Below are positions 1-7,106 of a DNA stretch of 22,334 nt, one piece after another. This DNA is from an uncultured Limnohabitans sp. (GTDB lineage Bacteria; Pseudomonadota; Gammaproteobacteria; Burkholderiales; Burkholderiaceae_C): assembly GCA_937928195.1 (NCBI GenBank), contig CALEYZ010000196.1:1-22334 (forward strand). Direction: 5' to 3'. Positions within the stretch are counted from its first letter, which is position 1; each line of letters begins with the position of its first letter. Position numbers and translations under genes: made by a program. The notes under the pieces are model-generated. The model ran no database searches. It had not been told where the DNA came from and saw nothing but the letters and a program-made list of their open reading frames with translations.

Positions 1-118
1 TCATTTCCATCACGCCCATGCCGCTGCCATGCCAGTCCAGCATTTCGCTGGCGGCTTGAATTAAGACGGCATCGGGGATGGCGGCAGGGCCGGCAGAAAA
101 GTTATAGGGCCTTGTCAT
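1..118 (-). CDS. serC: Phosphoserine aminotransferase, N-terminal fragment (cut by window edge)
   Basis: Only the first 39 codons lie in the window; the gene continues past base 1. The N-terminus begins MTRPYNFSAGPAAIPDAV and continues with EMLDWHGSGMGVMEM. This is the hallmark start of SerC, the PLP-dependent enzyme that converts 3-phosphohydroxypyruvate to phosphoserine in serine synthesis and also acts in pyridoxal phosphate synthesis. The ATG (118-116) overlaps the gyrA stop TGA (117-115) in an ATGA arrangement, so serC is probably translated by coupling to gyrA and shares its transcript. A gyrA-serC order is familiar in Burkholderiales. The recognition rests on the N-terminal motif only, since the lysine that binds PLP lies outside the window. 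Confidence 0.9.
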   Translation of the reverse strand, partial: MTRPYNFSAGPAAIPDAVLIQAASEMLDWHGSGMGVMEM

Positions 119-2787
119 TCAGCTGATCCGCTTTCGTCTGTGCCACTTGCAGCTTCGCCGCCTTCTCCGTCGGTGGCGCCATCGCCTGTTTCGTCTTGCA
201 TGTTGGCATCGTTTTCCACAATGCGCTGCAAGCCAGACAATTTGGCACCGTCGTCCAAACCGATCAAAGTCACGCCTTGTGTGGCGCGACCCAATTCGCG
301 AATTTCGGAGACGCGTGTGCGAACCAAGACGCCAGTGTCAGTGATCAACATGATCTCATCCTCTGCGCGCACCAATGTGGCCGCCACAACCTTGCCATTG
401 CGCTCAGATTGCTGGATGGCGATCATGCCCTTGGTGCCGCGACCATGGCGCGTGTATTCCACGATGGAGGTGCGTTTGCCATAACCATTTTCGGTGGCGG
501 TCAAAACGCTTTGCTGTTCGTCCTCGGCCACCAACATGGCAATCACGCTTTGTGTTTCGTCGAGCATCATGCCGCGCACACCGCGTGCATTGCGGCCCAT
601 GGGGCGCACATCGTTTTCATCAAAACGAACGGCTTTGCCGCCGTCGCTGAACAACATCACGTCGTGCTTGCCGTCGGTGAGTGCGGCGCCAATCAAGAAG
701 TCGCCTTCGTCCAAATCGACTGCAATGATGCCGGCCTTGCGAGGGTTGCTGAATTCATCCAAAGATGTTTTCTTCACAGTGCCCATGGACGTGCCCATGA
801 ACACGTAATGGTCGGCAGGGAAGCTGCGCATGTCACCAGTCAAAGGCAAGACCACATTGATCTTTTCGCCTTCTTGCAAGGGGAACATGTTGACGATGGG
901 GCGACCGCGTGAGCCACGTGAACCTGCAGGTACTTCCCACACTTTGAGCCAGTACAAGCGGCCGCGGTTGGAGAAGCACAAGATGTAATCGTGCGTATTG
1001 GCGATGAAGAGTTGGTCAATCCAGTCGTCCTCTTTGGTGGCCGTGGCTTGTTTGCCGCGACCGCCACGTTTTTGCGCCCGGTATTCAGACAAAGGTTGGC
1101 TCTTGATGTAGCCGCTGTGTGACAAAGTCACCACCATGTCGGTGGGGGTGATCAGGTCTTCGGTGGCCAGATCTTGCGCGTTGTTTTCAATGTGGCTGCG
1201 ACGTGCGCCGATTTTGGTTTGACCAAACTCTTGACGCAACTCGCCCAGCTCTTCGCCAATGATGGTGGACACACGTTCTGGCTTTGCCAAGATGTCGAGC
1301 AAGTCTTCAATTTCAGACATCACTTCTTTGTACTCAACCACAATCTTGTCTTGTTCCAGACCGGTCAAGCGTTGCAAACGCATTTGCAAAATTTCTTGGG
1401 CTTGCGTGTCGCTCAGGCGGTACAAGCCGTCGCCACCCATGCCAAATTCTTTTTCCAAACCATCGGGGCGGTAGTCGTCGGCATTCACGGCGCCACCATC
1501 GGCGCGGGTGCGTGTGAGCATCTCGCGCACCAACTTGCTGTCCCAGCGACGGGTCATCAATTCGGCTTTGGCCACAGGCGGTGTGGGTGCATTGCGAATG
1601 ATCGCAATGAACTCGTCGATGTTGGCCAAGGCAACGGCCAAACCTTCGAGCACGTGACCGCGTTCGCGCGCCTTGCGCAATGTGAACACGGTGCGGCGTG
1701 TGACCACTTCGCGGCGGTGTTGCAAGAACACGCTGATCAGGTCTTTCAAGTTGCACAACTTGGGCTGGCCGTCAATCAGGGCCACCATGTTGATGCCGAA
1801 GGTGTCTTGCAATTGGGTCTGTTTGTACAGATTGTTCAATACCACTTCTGGCACTTCACCGCGCTTGAGCTCGATCACCAAGCGCATGCCTGACTTGTCA
1901 GACTCGTCTTGGATGTGGCTGATGCCTTCGATCTTTTTCTCGTGAACCAATTCGGCCATGCGTTCTTGCAAGGTCTTTTTGTTCACTTGGTAGGGCAGCT
2001 CGTCCACGATGATGGACTGGCGCTGGCCTTTGTCGATGTCTTCAAAGTGGCACTTGGCGCGCATCACCACACGGCCGCGACCTGTACGGTAGCCTTCTTT
2101 CACGCCGCTGATGCCGTAAATAATGCCGGCAGTCGGGAAGTCGGGTGCAGGAATGATTTCCATCAACTCGTCGATGGTGGCTTCGGGGTTGCGCAGCATG
2201 TGCAAGCAAGCGTCAACCACTTCGTTCAAATTGTGCGGTGGAATGTTGGTCGCCATACCGACCGCAATACCGCCAGAGCCGTTCACTAACAGGTTAGGTA
2301 TGCGGCTGGGCAAGACCAAAGGTTCTTTTTCAGAGCCGTCGTAGTTGGGGCCAAAGTCGACGGTTTCTTTGTCGATGTCGGCCAACATTTCGTGCGCAAT
2401 CTTGGCCAAACGAATTTCGGTGTATCGCATGGCGGCGGCGTTGTCGCCGTCCACAGAACCGAAGTTGCCTTGGCCATCCACCAGCATGTGGCGCATGGAG
2501 AAATCTTGCGCCATGCGCACGATGGTGTCATAGACAGATTGGTCGCCGTGCGGGTGGTATTTACCAATCACGTCACCCACAATACGGGCAGATTTTTTGT
2601 AGGCGCGATTCCAGTCGTTGTTCAGCTCGTGCATGGCAAACAACACGCGTCGGTGCACCGGTTTGAGGCCATCACGGGCATCGGGCAGGGCGCGTCCCAC
2701 AATCACGCTCATGGCGTAGTCGAGGTAGCTGCGGCGCATTTCCTCTTCTAGACTGATGGGAAGGGTTTCTTTAGCAAACTGGGTCAT
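115..2787 (-). CDS. gyrA: DNA gyrase subunit A
   Basis: The 890-residue protein is the breakage-reunion subunit of DNA gyrase. With GyrB it introduces negative supercoils using ATP. Numbering matches E. coli exactly in the N-terminal domain: the catalytic tyrosine is Y122 in AAAMRYTE, and the quinolone-resistance region runs HPHGDQSVYD at residues 78-87. Residue 83, Ser in E. coli, is Gln here. The GyrA box needed for DNA wrapping is present as QKRGGRGK at the start of the C-terminal beta-pinwheel domain. The protein ends in a long acidic, Gly/Glu/Asp-rich tail. The ATG at 2787 gives the canonical MTQFAKETLPISLEEEM start, although no good Shine-Dalgarno sequence precedes it. The gene overlaps serC downstream and diverges from ompA. 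Confidence 0.98.
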   Translation of the reverse strand: MTQFAKETLPISLEEEMRRSYLDYAMSVIVGRALPDARDGLKPVHRRVLFAMHELNNDWNRAYKKSARIVGDVIGKYHPHGDQSVYDTIVRMAQDFSMRHMLVDGQGNFGSVDGDNAAAMRYTEIRLAKIAHEMLADIDKETVDFGPNYDGSEKEPLVLPSRIPNLLVNGSGGIAVGMATNIPPHNLNEVVDACLHMLRNPEATIDELMEIIPAPDFPTAGIIYGISGVKEGYRTGRGRVVMRAKCHFEDIDKGQRQSIIVDELPYQVNKKTLQERMAELVHEKKIEGISHIQDESDKSGMRLVIELKRGEVPEVVLNNLYKQTQLQDTFGINMVALIDGQPKLCNLKDLISVFLQHRREVVTRRTVFTLRKARERGHVLEGLAVALANIDEFIAIIRNAPTPPVAKAELMTRRWDSKLVREMLTRTRADGGAVNADDYRPDGLEKEFGMGGDGLYRLSDTQAQEILQMRLQRLTGLEQDKIVVEYKEVMSEIEDLLDILAKPERVSTIIGEELGELRQEFGQTKIGARRSHIENNAQDLATEDLITPTDMVVTLSHSGYIKSQPLSEYRAQKRGGRGKQATATKEDDWIDQLFIANTHDYILCFSNRGRLYWLKVWEVPAGSRGSRGRPIVNMFPLQEGEKINVVLPLTGDMRSFPADHYVFMGTSMGTVKKTSLDEFSNPRKAGIIAVDLDEGDFLIGAALTDGKHDVMLFSDGGKAVRFDENDVRPMGRNARGVRGMMLDETQSVIAMLVAEDEQQSVLTATENGYGKRTSIVEYTRHGRGTKGMIAIQQSERNGKVVAATLVRAEDEIMLITDTGVLVRTRVSEIRELGRATQGVTLIGLDDGAKLSGLQRIVENDANMQDETGDGATDGEGGEAASGTDESGSAE

Positions 2788-2885
2788 GAGGGGTCAGGCG
2801 CACTGGGTGAAAGACTGCCATTTTAGGTCCAAAGAGTGTCGTTGATTTGCAACACATTGCTCAGATTGATAAGATCGCTTGCAAG

Positions 2886-2912
2886 GGCTTTTCCCCAAAT
2901 TGGGGAATTGCC
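2886..2912. repeat. Strong dyad between gyrA and ompA
   Basis: A perfect inverted repeat TTCCCCAA-A-TTGGGGAA occupies 2891-2907. It is extended on both sides by GGC (2886-2888) and GCC (2910-2912) across a symmetrical TT/TT mismatch. It sits just upstream of the candidate ompA -10 CACAAT (2925-2930), roughly where a -35 element would lie. There is no T-tract, so it is not a classic terminator. An operator for a dimeric regulator is the simplest reading. Confidence 0.6.
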
Positions 2913-2924
2913 TCAGAGCTATGG

Positions 2925-2930
2925 CACAAT
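2925..2930 (+). promoter_or_regulatory. Candidate -10 element of ompA
   Basis: The hexamer CACAAT, preceded by TGG, is a common -10 form in betaproteobacteria. It would start a transcript near 2937 and leave a leader of about 75 nt before ompA. No convincing TTGACA-like -35 is found at 16-18 bp; the dyad at 2886-2912 occupies that position. This fits regulated or activator-dependent initiation, but the call is only a sequence-similarity guess. Confidence 0.3.
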
Positions 2931-3013
2931 CATTTCAACGTTTTGAGTGATGGTCATTCAAATCGTCTCTTTTCTCGCAGGATGTCTGCGGTATTAATCC
3001 CATGAGGAGAACC

Positions 3014-3652
3014 ATGAAAAAATTCAACAAAGTGGCAATGGTGTTGGCTTCAGCTGCCTTGGCAAGCGTTGCAAGTGCACAATCCGTAGACAACTGGCGC
3101 AACGGCACAGGCGAATTCGCCTGGAAAAACGGCACAGCCGAATACTGCTGGCGCGATGCCAACTGGACACCTGCTACGGCTGTTGCCGGTTGCGACGGTG
3201 CCATTGCTGCTCCTAAAGCTGCACCAGCACCAGCACCCAAGGCTGCCCCAGCACCTGCTGCTAAGCCTGCCGCTCCTGCTCCCGCTCCAGCTGCCGCCAC
3301 CAAAGTGACATACGCTGCTGACACTTTCTTTGACTTTGACAAATCAGTCTTGAAAGCTGAAGGCAAGGCCAAATTGGACGACTTGGCTGGCAAAGTCAAG
3401 GCCATCAACTTGGAAGTGATCATTGCTGTGGGTCACACTGACTCTGTGGGTACTGACGCTTACAACCAAAAGTTGTCTGTCAAGCGTGCTGATGCTGTTA
3501 AGGCTTACTTGGTGACCAAAGGCATCGAGAAAAACCGCGTTTACACAGAAGGCAAGGGCGAAAAGCAACCCGTTGCTGACAACAAAACAGCTGCTGGCCG
3601 TACTAAAAACCGCCGCGTGGAAATCGAAGTTGTGGGTACACGCCCCAACTGA
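3014..3652 (+). CDS. ompA: OmpA-family outer-membrane/peptidoglycan-binding protein
   Basis: A 212-residue protein with a clear signal peptide, MKKFNKVAMVLASAALASVASA, cleaved before QSVDN. Residues 23-64 form a short Trp/Cys-containing N-terminal segment (WRNG, WKNG, CWRDANWTPATA). Residues 65-96 are an Ala/Pro/Lys-rich linker. Residues 100-208 form an OmpA C-terminal domain: FFDFDKS, then GHTDSVGTDAYNQKLSVKRA, with the Asp and Arg expected to bind diaminopimelate in peptidoglycan, and a C-terminal NRRVEIEV. It lacks room for the eight-stranded barrel of E. coli OmpA, so it is a short anchoring form. ATG 3014 is chosen over ATG 3002 because AGGAGA (3005-3010) lies 3 nt upstream and the signal peptide starts there. 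A terminator follows the gene. Confidence 0.9.
   Translation: MKKFNKVAMVLASAALASVASAQSVDNWRNGTGEFAWKNGTAEYCWRDANWTPATAVAGCDGAIAAPKAAPAPAPKAAPAPAAKPAAPAPAPAAATKVTYAADTFFDFDKSVLKAEGKAKLDDLAGKVKAINLEVIIAVGHTDSVGTDAYNQKLSVKRADAVKAYLVTKGIEKNRVYTEGKGEKQPVADNKTAAGRTKNRRVEIEVVGTRPN
3206..3301 (+). repeat. Ala/Pro/Lys-rich linker coding repeats in ompA
   Basis: Imperfect tandem units encode AAPAPAPK, AAPAPAAK and PAAPAPAPAA in the linker between the N-terminal segment and the peptidoglycan-binding domain. The DNA is rich in GCT, GCA, CCA and CCT codons and is a plausible site of length variation between strains. Confidence 0.6.
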
Positions 3653-3674
3653 TCAGCCTTTGGCTTGATCCAAG

Positions 3675-3699
3675 AAAGCCTCCTTCGGGAGGCTTTTTT
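3675..3699 (+). terminator. Rho-independent terminator after ompA
   Basis: AAAGCCTCC-TTCG-GGAGGCTTT forms a 9-bp stem with a stable TTCG tetraloop, followed by a run of T residues to 3699. It lies 22 bases after the ompA stop and only 13-22 bases before the possible ubiG starts. It should end most ompA transcripts and so insulate the highly expressed porin-like gene from ubiG. Confidence 0.9.
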
Positions 3700-3721
3700 A
3701 CTTTCGGAGACAATGCTGTCT

Positions 3722-4465
3722 ATGAGCACACCCCATTCTTCAAAATTTTCTAGCGCCAATGTAGATCCTGCAGAGTTGGCCAAATTCTCAGAACTCGCCC
3801 ATCGGTGGTGGGACACCGAAAGCGAATTTCGCCCGTTGCACCAAATCAACCCCTTGCGTTTGAATTGGATTCAAGGCTTGGCGCCACTGGCGGGCAAGAA
3901 GGTGGTGGACATTGGTTGCGGTGGCGGCATTTTGTCCGACGCCATGGCCAGGCAAGGTGCGCAAGTGTTGGGGGCAGATCTGGCGGTGAAGTCCTTGAAA
4001 GTTGCGCAGTTGCATGCCTTAGAGGCTGGCACACAAGGTGTGCAGTACAGAGAAATCAGCGCTGAAGATCTGGCGCTAGAGCAAGCCGGCCAATTTGATG
4101 TGGTCACTTGCATGGAAATGCTGGAACACGTGCCCGATCCGGCTTCGGTGGTTCAGGCCTGTGCCAAATTGGTCAAGCCAGGCGGTTGGGTCTTCTTTTC
4201 GACCCTGAACCGCAATCCAAAATCGTTCTTGTTTGCGGTCATCGGTGCCGAATATGTCTTGAACTTATTGCCCAAGGGCACGCACGAATATGCCCGGATG
4301 ATCAAGCCCAGTGAATTGGCAGACTGGGCGCGCGCCTATGGTTTGGATGTTCTGCAAATGAAGGGCATGACTTACAACCCTTTCACACAAGTCTATGCAT
4401 TGGGAAAAGACACCGATGTGAATTATTTGATGGCCACACAAAAGCCATTTGAAAATGCAGTGTGA
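3722..4465 (+). CDS. ubiG: Ubiquinone biosynthesis O-methyltransferase
   Basis: UbiG uses S-adenosylmethionine to carry out the two O-methylations of ubiquinone synthesis. The 247-residue product aligns by eye with E. coli UbiG (240 aa). It has the N-terminal block ELAHRWWDTESEFRPLHQINPLRL, the SAM-binding motif VVDIGCGGGILSD (residues 61-73), and the VTCMEMLEHVPDP motif (about 128-140). Two starts are possible: ATG 3713 and ATG 3722. The GGAGA at 3706-3710 is only 2 nt from the first and 11 nt from the second, so spacing does not settle it. I chose 3722 because it gives the usual N-terminus. The gene lies just past the ompA terminator and overlaps the region before gph, so ubiG and gph are probably co-transcribed. 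Confidence 0.95.
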   Translation: MSTPHSSKFSSANVDPAELAKFSELAHRWWDTESEFRPLHQINPLRLNWIQGLAPLAGKKVVDIGCGGGILSDAMARQGAQVLGADLAVKSLKVAQLHALEAGTQGVQYREISAEDLALEQAGQFDVVTCMEMLEHVPDPASVVQACAKLVKPGGWVFFSTLNRNPKSFLFAVIGAEYVLNLLPKGTHEYARMIKPSELADWARAYGLDVLQMKGMTYNPFTQVYALGKDTDVNYLMATQKPFENAV

Positions 4466-4478
4466 GAAAAAAGCCAAC

Positions 4479-5144
4479 ATGAAGTTCGAAAATGTCCAAG
4501 CAGTGCTGTTTGATTTAGACGGCACCCTCATCGACAGTGCGCCGGACTTAGGCGCTGCTGTCGACAAAATGCGCATCGCACGTGGCTTGTCTTCCTTGCC
4601 TTTGTCTTATTACAGGCCCATGGCCGGCGCTGGTGCGCGTGGCATGATTGGCTTGGCGTTTGGCCATACGCCAGAGCATCCCGAATACGATGCGATGAAA
4701 GAAGAATTCTTTCAAAACTACGAGGCCTGCATGACAGAGCGAACCTTCGCTTTTGATGGCGTGGCTGCGTTGATTGAAACTTTGGTTGCACGACAATTGC
4801 CTTGGGGCGTTGTTACCAACAAGTCCAAACGATTCACAGAACCCCTCACGCAAGGCATGCCATTGTTTGCATCCGCATCTGTGGTTATCAGTGGTGATAC
4901 CACGCCCCATGCCAAGCCGCACCCGGCGCCATTGCTAGAGGCCGCAAAGCGCTTGAACATTGATCCAGCGCGTTGTGTTTATGTAGGCGATGATGAGCGT
5001 GACATTGTAGCCGGACATGCTGCAGCCATGAAAACTGTGGCTGCAACCTATGGTTATTTAGGAAGTCAAACTGACGTCCAAAGCTGGCAAGCGCACGCGC
5101 AAATTGATGCGCCGCACAAACTGCTGAATTTCTTGTCTGACTGA
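4479..5144 (+). CDS. gph: Phosphoglycolate phosphatase (HAD superfamily)
   Basis: A 221-residue HAD-family hydrolase. The nucleophile motif is FDLDGTLIDSAPDL with D12 and D14. Motif II is VVTNKS with T113, motif III is the lysine in AKPHPAP (K146), and motif IV is YVGDDERDI with D171/D172. Gph removes phosphate from 2-phosphoglycolate made during DNA repair or oxygenation side reactions. ubiG-gph pairing is common in proteobacteria and favours this over other HAD phosphatases. ATG 4479, 13 bases after the ubiG stop, is chosen because the motif-bearing strand starts immediately. An in-frame ATG at 4455, inside ubiG, is also possible. No strong ribosome binding site is seen, which suggests coupling to ubiG. 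Confidence 0.9.
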   Translation: MKFENVQAVLFDLDGTLIDSAPDLGAAVDKMRIARGLSSLPLSYYRPMAGAGARGMIGLAFGHTPEHPEYDAMKEEFFQNYEACMTERTFAFDGVAALIETLVARQLPWGVVTNKSKRFTEPLTQGMPLFASASVVISGDTTPHAKPHPAPLLEAAKRLNIDPARCVYVGDDERDIVAGHAAAMKTVAATYGYLGSQTDVQSWQAHAQIDAPHKLLNFLSD

Positions 5145-5200
5145 TGCGCCTCAAATTTTTTATTTTGCATGGCTGCACGCGTGCCTCTGCACTGACATGA
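5144..5200 (+). CDS. Possible 18-residue leader peptide between gph and the RlmN/Cfr-like gene
   Basis: An 18-codon ORF, MRLKFFILHGCTRASALT, exactly fills the gap between the two genes. Its ATG (5144-5146) shares one base with the gph stop TGA (5142-5144). Its own TGA (5198-5200) overlaps the ATG of the downstream methyltransferase (5197-5199) in an ATGA arrangement. Neither the leader nor the downstream gene has a visible Shine-Dalgarno sequence, so reinitiation through this ORF could supply ribosomes to the methyltransferase. It may equally be chance; I do not recognise the peptide. Confidence 0.35.
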   Translation: MRLKFFILHGCTRASALT

Positions 5201-6300
5201 CGATTTCACAAATTCAATTCATTCGAGATCGCTTGCGTCGATTGGGTGCACGTCCTGCACATGAGCAGCGCATTTTGCGTTTGTGGGCGCAGGCCAAACC
5301 ACAAAACAGCGGTCGACGGCCGTTAGAGAGTTTCATGCCGACCGCCTTGCGGGATGACTTGCCCTACTTGACGAATGAACTGAATGGCTTGCTGCGTTTG
5401 CAATCGGCACATCCCGCTGAAGACGGCTCGGTCAGGTGGCTTCTGGCCTTGCAAGATGGTCAAACAGTCGAAACCGTTGGCTTGCCGCGAGATGGTTTGT
5501 GCGTTTCATCTCAAGTGGGTTGTGCCGTGGGTTGTGTGTTTTGCATGACCGGGCGAGAGGGCTTGATCAGGCAAGTTGGCAGCGCCGAAATCGTGGCGCA
5601 AGTTGCCTTTGCACGGTTGCACCGACCTGTGAAGAAGGTGGTGTTCATGGGCATGGGTGAACCAGCGCACAACTTAGACAATGTGATGGAAGCCATTGAC
5701 GTGCTAGGCACCGTTGGCAACATTGCTCACAAGTCTTTGGTGTTTTCAACTGTGGGTGATCCGCGGGTATTTGAGCGCTTGCCAACTGGTTTGGTCAAGC
5801 CTGCATTGGCAGTGTCTTTGCACACCACACGCGCTGATTTGCGTGCGCAGTTGCTCCCGCGCGCACCCAAAATGTCACCAGAAGAATTGGTGGAAGCCGC
5901 AGAAATATATGCGCGACAAACGGGCTATCCCATTCAATACCAATGGACCTTGTTAGAAGGTGTGAACGATTCAGAGGAGGAGTTGGAGGGCATTGTTCGT
6001 TTGCTCAAAGGCAAATATGCCTTGATGAACATGATTCCCTACAACGCCATTGATGACTTGCCTTTTAAGCGTCCTTCATGGGAGCGTGCGGCAGAAATTG
6101 CACGCAGTTTGCACCGGCGCGGTATTTTGACCAAGTTGAGAAATTCGGCAGGTCAGGATGTAGAAGGCGGTTGTGGTCAGTTACGTGCGCGTCACTTTTT
6201 AGGGAACAAACCGCTGGACATGGCTGTGCCTAAAATCACAACCGCACCCAAAATGACCATGCTCAAGGTGACGGTTTCACCCAAGAACAGCACGCCATAA
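5197..6300 (+). CDS. RlmN/Cfr-family radical SAM RNA methyltransferase
   Basis: A 367-residue protein with the family fold. The [4Fe-4S] cluster cysteines are C109, C113 and C116 in CAVGCVFC. The upstream catalytic cysteine C102 is in LCVSSQVG, and the C-terminal methyl-carrying cysteine C326 is in EGGCGQL. Both cysteines needed for the C2/C8 methylation mechanism are therefore kept. MGMGEPAHNLDNV and SLHTTRADLRAQLLP are the SAM-binding and substrate motifs. Canonical RlmN methylates A2503 of 23S rRNA and A37 of some tRNAs. The shorter N-terminal domain and location next to gph suggest a paralogue of the housekeeping enzyme, so the exact target is unknown. The last ~30 residues (after about 338) are low-complexity Lys/Thr/Pro and are encoded antisense to the eamA 3' end, so they are likely a recent extension. 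Confidence 0.8.
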   Translation: MTISQIQFIRDRLRRLGARPAHEQRILRLWAQAKPQNSGRRPLESFMPTALRDDLPYLTNELNGLLRLQSAHPAEDGSVRWLLALQDGQTVETVGLPRDGLCVSSQVGCAVGCVFCMTGREGLIRQVGSAEIVAQVAFARLHRPVKKVVFMGMGEPAHNLDNVMEAIDVLGTVGNIAHKSLVFSTVGDPRVFERLPTGLVKPALAVSLHTTRADLRAQLLPRAPKMSPEELVEAAEIYARQTGYPIQYQWTLLEGVNDSEEELEGIVRLLKGKYALMNMIPYNAIDDLPFKRPSWERAAEIARSLHRRGILTKLRNSAGQDVEGGCGQLRARHFLGNKPLDMAVPKITTAPKMTMLKVTVSPKNSTP

Positions 6301-7106
6301 ACCAAAGCAAACACCGGAATTAAAAAGGTGACGGTGAGGGCTTTGGCTGGACCTGCGCGGTTCACTAAACGAAAGTACAAAATATAGGCTGTGCCTGTGC
6401 ATGCAATACCCAGCATGCCCAAAGACAACCATGCTTTGAGGCTGGGCATGGCTTCAGGCGCGGTCCACACGGCAGGCAACGTGAGTGCCAAACTGGCACC
6501 TAATTGGCTGCCAGTGGCAGATACCAACGGTGGCAAATTGGGCATGTATTTTTTGGTGAAACTGCCTGAAATGGCGTAGCAAAGTGTGGCCAGTAAACAA
6601 GCAGCAATGGCCGCATATTGCCCCCAGGCGCTGCTGTCTGGATTGGCGGCGCTGTGGTGCTGCGTTTGATTGTTGGCCAGCAAGGAAACGCCCACAAAGC
6701 CAATGATCAAACCTAAGATGCGCCAACGGTTCAGTTTGTCGCCCAGCCAAAGCCATGCGACCACCGCTGCAAACAACGGGACCGCCGCATTCAAGATGGC
6801 TGACAAGCCCGTTGAAATGTGCATCACTGCAAAAGCATAGAGTGCAAAGGGCAATGCAGAATTAAAAACGCCAAAACCCAAAATAAGTCGCCATTTGGTT
6901 TTGAAGGTTGGCAGGTGTCCTTGCCAAAGCATCAATGGAAATAGCATCAGGGTGGCAATGCAAACCCGCATCCAAGCGGTAGGCAATGCACCGAACTCTG
7001 CAGCCCCCATTCGCATGAACAAAAACGAAGCGCCCCACAGCGCCCCCAATAGAACGTAATCGACGCGCCAGTCTGTGGCGCTGCTTTCTACTGCGATGTG
7101 ACTCAT
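6192..7106 (-). CDS. EamA/DMT-family membrane permease
   Basis: A 304-residue, very hydrophobic protein with about ten predicted membrane helices in two EamA repeats. The first begins VDYVLLGALWGASFLFMRMG; the second starts near WGQYAAIAACLLATLCYAISG. Members export amino acids, metabolites or drugs across the inner membrane; the substrate cannot be read from the sequence. The ATG (7106-7104) overlaps the ogt stop (7105-7103) as ATGA and gives a normal DMT N-terminus, so upstream in-frame codons were not used. The 3' end overlaps the convergent RNA methyltransferase gene by 109 bp, and its last residues are GLFPKK. Confidence 0.85.
   Translation of the reverse strand: MSHIAVESSATDWRVDYVLLGALWGASFLFMRMGAAEFGALPTAWMRVCIATLMLFPLMLWQGHLPTFKTKWRLILGFGVFNSALPFALYAFAVMHISTGLSAILNAAVPLFAAVVAWLWLGDKLNRWRILGLIIGFVGVSLLANNQTQHHSAANPDSSAWGQYAAIAACLLATLCYAISGSFTKKYMPNLPPLVSATGSQLGASLALTLPAVWTAPEAMPSLKAWLSLGMLGIACTGTAYILYFRLVNRAGPAKALTVTFLIPVFALVYGVLFLGETVTLSMVILGAVVILGTAMSSGLFPKK

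Noticed and set aside
1174..1893. Long plus-strand frames opposite gyrA (also 196-912)
   Set aside because: They are antisense to conserved gyrA sequence; the products are His/Ala/Gln-rich and match nothing.
2820..2825. Minus-strand TAAAAT as gyrA -10 element
   Set aside because: No acceptable -35 lies 16-18 bp upstream, so I did not list it as a promoter.
5151..5166. T-rich stretch (TTTTTTATTTT) after gph as a possible terminator
   Set aside because: There is no GC-rich stem before it; the region is better read as part of the leader ORF or plain spacer.
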